From assembly GCA_947459855.1 (NCBI GenBank), contig CANHFL010000101.1, positions 1 to 5,489 of the forward strand: 5,489 nucleotides of DNA, read 5' to 3'. Position numbers and translations under genes: made by a program. Below, piece by piece: positions 3,607 through 5,489 of the stretch (position 1 is the first letter of the stretch; every line of letters begins with the position of its first letter). Origin of the DNA: Planctomycetaceae bacterium. Its GTDB lineage: Bacteria; Planctomycetota; Phycisphaerae; Phycisphaerales; SM1A02. The notes beneath the pieces are model-generated. The model did no database searches. It saw only the letters and a program-made list of their open reading frames with translations, and was not told the origin of the DNA.

Positions 3607-5489
3607 GAGCGGTGCGCGGGCGACGGCGCGGGCACGCGGCGGCGGCAACGACGCTGGCCGCGAAGGCCGCGTTGGCCGCATTCATCGGAGCACCATCCGC
3701 GGCCGCCCCGCCCGCGACGCACGCCGCGGGGGCGCCGACGCAAGCCCCGGCCGCCGCACCGGGCATGGAATGGCCTTCGCCCGGCGCGGCGGCCGATCTC
3801 ACCGCCCTGCTTGCACAGGAGCTCGAGTCGATCGGCCGCGAGCCGGAGACGATCCAGCGCGATGCGCGGGCCGCATTCCGGCGCGTGGCGTACGACCTGC
3901 TGTTCCGCGGGGCGTCGGCGCCGTCCGGGGCACAGGCCATGGCCGTCGCAGGGTTCCGTCTGGCCGACCTGCGCATGGCGGTCGACGCGATCGTCGACGC
4001 GTGCCCGGCCGACGGCCCCGCTGCCGACGCGCTGCGACGCTTCAACGCCTCCGCCGCGCACGGCGTCGGGACGGATCCCGCGGCGGGCGCGGTCGCGCCC
4101 GAGGCGCCGGAGCGCGCGCTCGTGCCGATGATGGCGCCGCTGCGGCAGGCGCTCGGTGCCGCTTTGCCGCTGCGCGCCCCGCGCAGGGAAGACGCGTGGC
4201 CGCTGCCGGGAGAGCTCGCGCGCGCGGCGCGCACGGCCCCGGACCCAGCCGCCGCGACCGACTTCCCGGTCGAGCGCATCGCCGCCGCGTGCAACTGGAT
4301 CCCGCGCGAGCTCGCCGCGCGGCTTGCGTCGCTCGACGCCGCCTCCGGCGCCGCGCCCACGCCCCTTGCGCGTGAGATCGCCGCTGCCCTGCCGCCGGCC
4401 GATGCGCTGGCCGCCACCGGAAAGGGTTGGTCCACCGACGACCTGCGGGCCGCCTTCGCCGCGGCGGCTGACGCGCGCGACCCGGCCGCGGCACGCGCGC
4501 TGCGCCAGGCGGTCGAGGCCGCGCACGCGATCGCGGGCTTCAACCCCGCGGAACTGCCGCCGGAACTCCGGCGCGCCGGAGCCGAGGCCTGCCGACCGGC
4601 GCTTGCGCAGGCGGCCGCCGCCGGCCAGGCGCTGGCGGCGGTGGCTGCCGGGCGCGAACCGACCGCCGCGCAGGCCGCCGCACTCCGCGCCGTGCGCGAG
4701 TCGCACGCGGACCTCGTACGCATCCAGGCCGCACGCACGTGGCCGGACGCGATCGGCGCGATGCACGCACCCTCGCGCCGCATGATGGAGTCGACCGTCC
4801 GCGGATGGTGCCAGGCGCTGCCCGCGCCGCGCGGCGCGCAGGCCGTGCGCGCCGCGATGGACGCGTTCGCGGGCGAGCTGGCCGCCTTCCGCGAGCTGCG
4901 CCTGGAAGCGGCGATGCGCCGCGGTGACGCCGCCGCACGCGCGGCCGCCGGCGGCAGCGCCGAGCCGCTGCTGGCCGAGATCGACCGCCGCCGCGCCGCG
5001 TGGGCAGCCGGCTGGGTCACCGGCAAGGGCAACGCGGATGCCGCGGCGGCCATGCGCCGCGCCGCGCACGCGATGGAGTCGCTGGCGGCGGCCGCGTCGC
5101 TCGCAGGCGGCGCCGAGGCGGAACGGCGCCTGGCGCGATGGGGCGGGTTCGGCGCGCCCGAGGAGGGACTGGGCATCAGCCCCGCCGCGCTCTCGGGCCG
5201 GGCACGCCTGGCAGCCGAAGCGCTCATCGACCGCCGCGACGCCGAGGTGGATGCCCAGCTGGACAGCCTGGCCGAGGCGCTGCCCGCGGCGTGGCTGGTC
5301 GCGCGGCTCGCCGACCGCCTGGATCCGTGGCTTGCGGGCCGGGACGACACGGTCGCCGCGCTGGACGCGGCGATCCAGGGTCCCGCCGCCGGCGCGTGGC
5401 TCGCGGGGTCGCGCGCCGTGCTCATGGACTTCGCCCGGCTGGCACGCGAGGAGTCGTTCGCACGGCGCGCACACCGCGGCGATACGGCC
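3603..5489 (+). CDS. Large alanine-rich exported protein of unknown function, 3' end beyond window
   Basis: The frame is open for 629 codons from GTG 3603 to the last base, with no stop. I do not recognise the family. The GTG overlaps the truA stop, with AGG (3594-3596) six bases upstream. The N-terminus has a basic start (RAVRGRRRG), an Ala-rich hydrophobic stretch (about 12-30) and 'PSAAAP', like a signal peptide cleaved near residue 34. It lacks a full twin-arginine consensus. A Pro/Ala/Thr linker (35-58) follows, then a mostly helical body. By hand count about 199 of 629 residues are Ala. Only three are Lys (21, 274, 475) and one is Tyr (98). A diverged internal duplication is visible. 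Third codon positions are nearly all G/C and Asp/Glu are well spread, which favours this frame over the two long antisense frames. The other possible start, ATG 3765, would remove the signal peptide. Expected location: periplasm or outside. Confidence 0.8.
   Translation, partial: MRAVRGRRRGHAAAATTLAAKAALAAFIGAPSAAAPPATHAAGAPTQAPAAAPGMEWPSPGAAADLTALLAQELESIGREPETIQRDARAAFRRVAYDLLFRGASAPSGAQAMAVAGFRLADLRMAVDAIVDACPADGPAADALRRFNASAAHGVGTDPAAGAVAPEAPERALVPMMAPLRQALGAALPLRAPRREDAWPLPGELARAARTAPDPAAATDFPVERIAAACNWIPRELAARLASLDAASGAAPTPLAREIAAALPPADALAATGKGWSTDDLRAAFAAAADARDPAAARALRQAVEAAHAIAGFNPAELPPELRRAGAEACRPALAQAAAAGQALAAVAAGREPTAAQAAALRAVRESHADLVRIQAARTWPDAIGAMHAPSRRMMESTVRGWCQALPAPRGAQAVRAAMDAFAGELAAFRELRLEAAMRRGDAAARAAAGGSAEPLLAEIDRRRAAWAAGWVTGKGNADAAAAMRRAAHAMESLAAAASLAGGAEAERRLARWGGFGAPEEGLGISPAALSGRARLAAEALIDRRDAEVDAQLDSLAEALPAAWLVARLADRLDPWLAGRDDTVAALDAAIQGPAAGAWLAGSRAVLMDFARLAREESFARRAHRGDTA
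4104..4589 (+). repeat. Internal protein repeat, unit 1 (residues ~168-329 of the Ala-rich protein)
   Basis: Landmarks in order are AP-x-R (168-171), MM (176-177), LP..APR (188-194), PL-x2-EI (254-259), TGKG (272-275) and PA-x-L...EA (315-329). The same order occurs in unit 2. Between PLxxEI and TGKG there are exactly 12 residues in both units. Unit 1 carries about 20 more residues between its APR and PLxxEI landmarks. Domain boundaries are approximate, and low-complexity alanine makes weak similarity less informative. Confidence 0.5.
4767..5222 (+). repeat. Internal protein repeat, unit 2 (residues ~389-540 of the Ala-rich protein)
   Basis: Matching landmarks are AP-x-R (389-392), MM (394-395), ALPAPR (405-410), PL-x2-EI (455-460), TGKG (473-476) and PA-x-L...EA (527-540). 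From PLxxEI through TGKG the alignment with unit 1 is ungapped at an offset of 201 residues, with 9-10 identities over 22 positions. The identity is at protein level only; the DNA is diverged, so this is an old duplication. Confidence 0.5.

Noticed and set aside
3615..3640. Twin-arginine signal in the Ala-rich protein
   Set aside because: Arginines are clustered (GRRRG), but the following residues do not match SRRxFLK; a general Sec or Tat export signal cannot be distinguished.
2581..3681. Minus-strand frame of 366 codons opposite truA
   Set aside because: TruA motifs are unambiguous on the plus strand; this is its shadow.
3554..5425. Long minus-strand frame, 623 codons, sharing third positions with the plus gene
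   Set aside because: GC at third positions cannot separate the two, but this product is Ser/Ala/Arg-rich with few acidic residues and no signal peptide or motif, while the plus frame has coupling, signal peptide and internal repeats.
3558..5474. Long minus-strand frame, 638 codons, opposite the Ala-rich gene
   Set aside because: Its third positions fall on first positions of the plus frame, and its composition (Arg/Gly/Ala/Pro) is that of an antisense shadow. It also runs into truA.

Overview
The window is a stretch of high-GC bacterial chromosome. It most resembles Planctomycetota, probably the class Phycisphaerae, although no 16S or other decisive marker is present. Three things point there: an exported protein ending in two dockerin-like repeats of the 'DGxDLGxLLGxWG' type, a divergent ECF-like sigma factor with the 'DLTQGF...RRGQFRS' signature common in planctomycetes, and very strong G/C preference at third codon positions. 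The taxonomic call is inference from remembered families, not from a search.

Layout, left to right. (1) Positions 1-136 (+) are the 3' part of a transfer-messenger RNA (ssrA) cut by the window edge, followed by a GC-rich hairpin that probably terminates it. (2) A two-gene (+) unit follows: a sigma-70-family factor (304-1023), then a 146-residue protein of unknown function (1020-1460), joined by an ATGA overlap. (3) A 12-bp hairpin at 1524-1552 lies between this unit and a convergent (-) gene and can serve both strands. (4) The (-) gene (1580-2584) encodes a signal-peptide-bearing secreted protein with C-terminal dockerin-like repeats. (5) A 215-bp divergent intergenic region (2585-2799) holds a candidate promoter and hairpins for the (-) gene and a possible leaderless start for the (+) gene. 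(6) truA (2800-3606, +) encodes tRNA pseudouridine synthase A. (7) Its stop overlaps the GTG start of a long alanine-rich exported protein that stays open to the window end (3603-5489, partial).

Functionally, tmRNA (ribosome rescue) and truA (anticodon-arm pseudouridylation) are translation housekeeping genes. The sigma unit looks like a compact regulatory module with an unknown partner. The two exported proteins are envelope or secretome genes of unknown role. The most interesting item is the last gene. It is about one third alanine, has only three lysines in 629 codons, and appears to contain a diverged internal duplication. Both lysines outside the signal peptide lie in TGKG motifs 201 residues apart. 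No mobile element, CRISPR array or recognisable defence system is visible.
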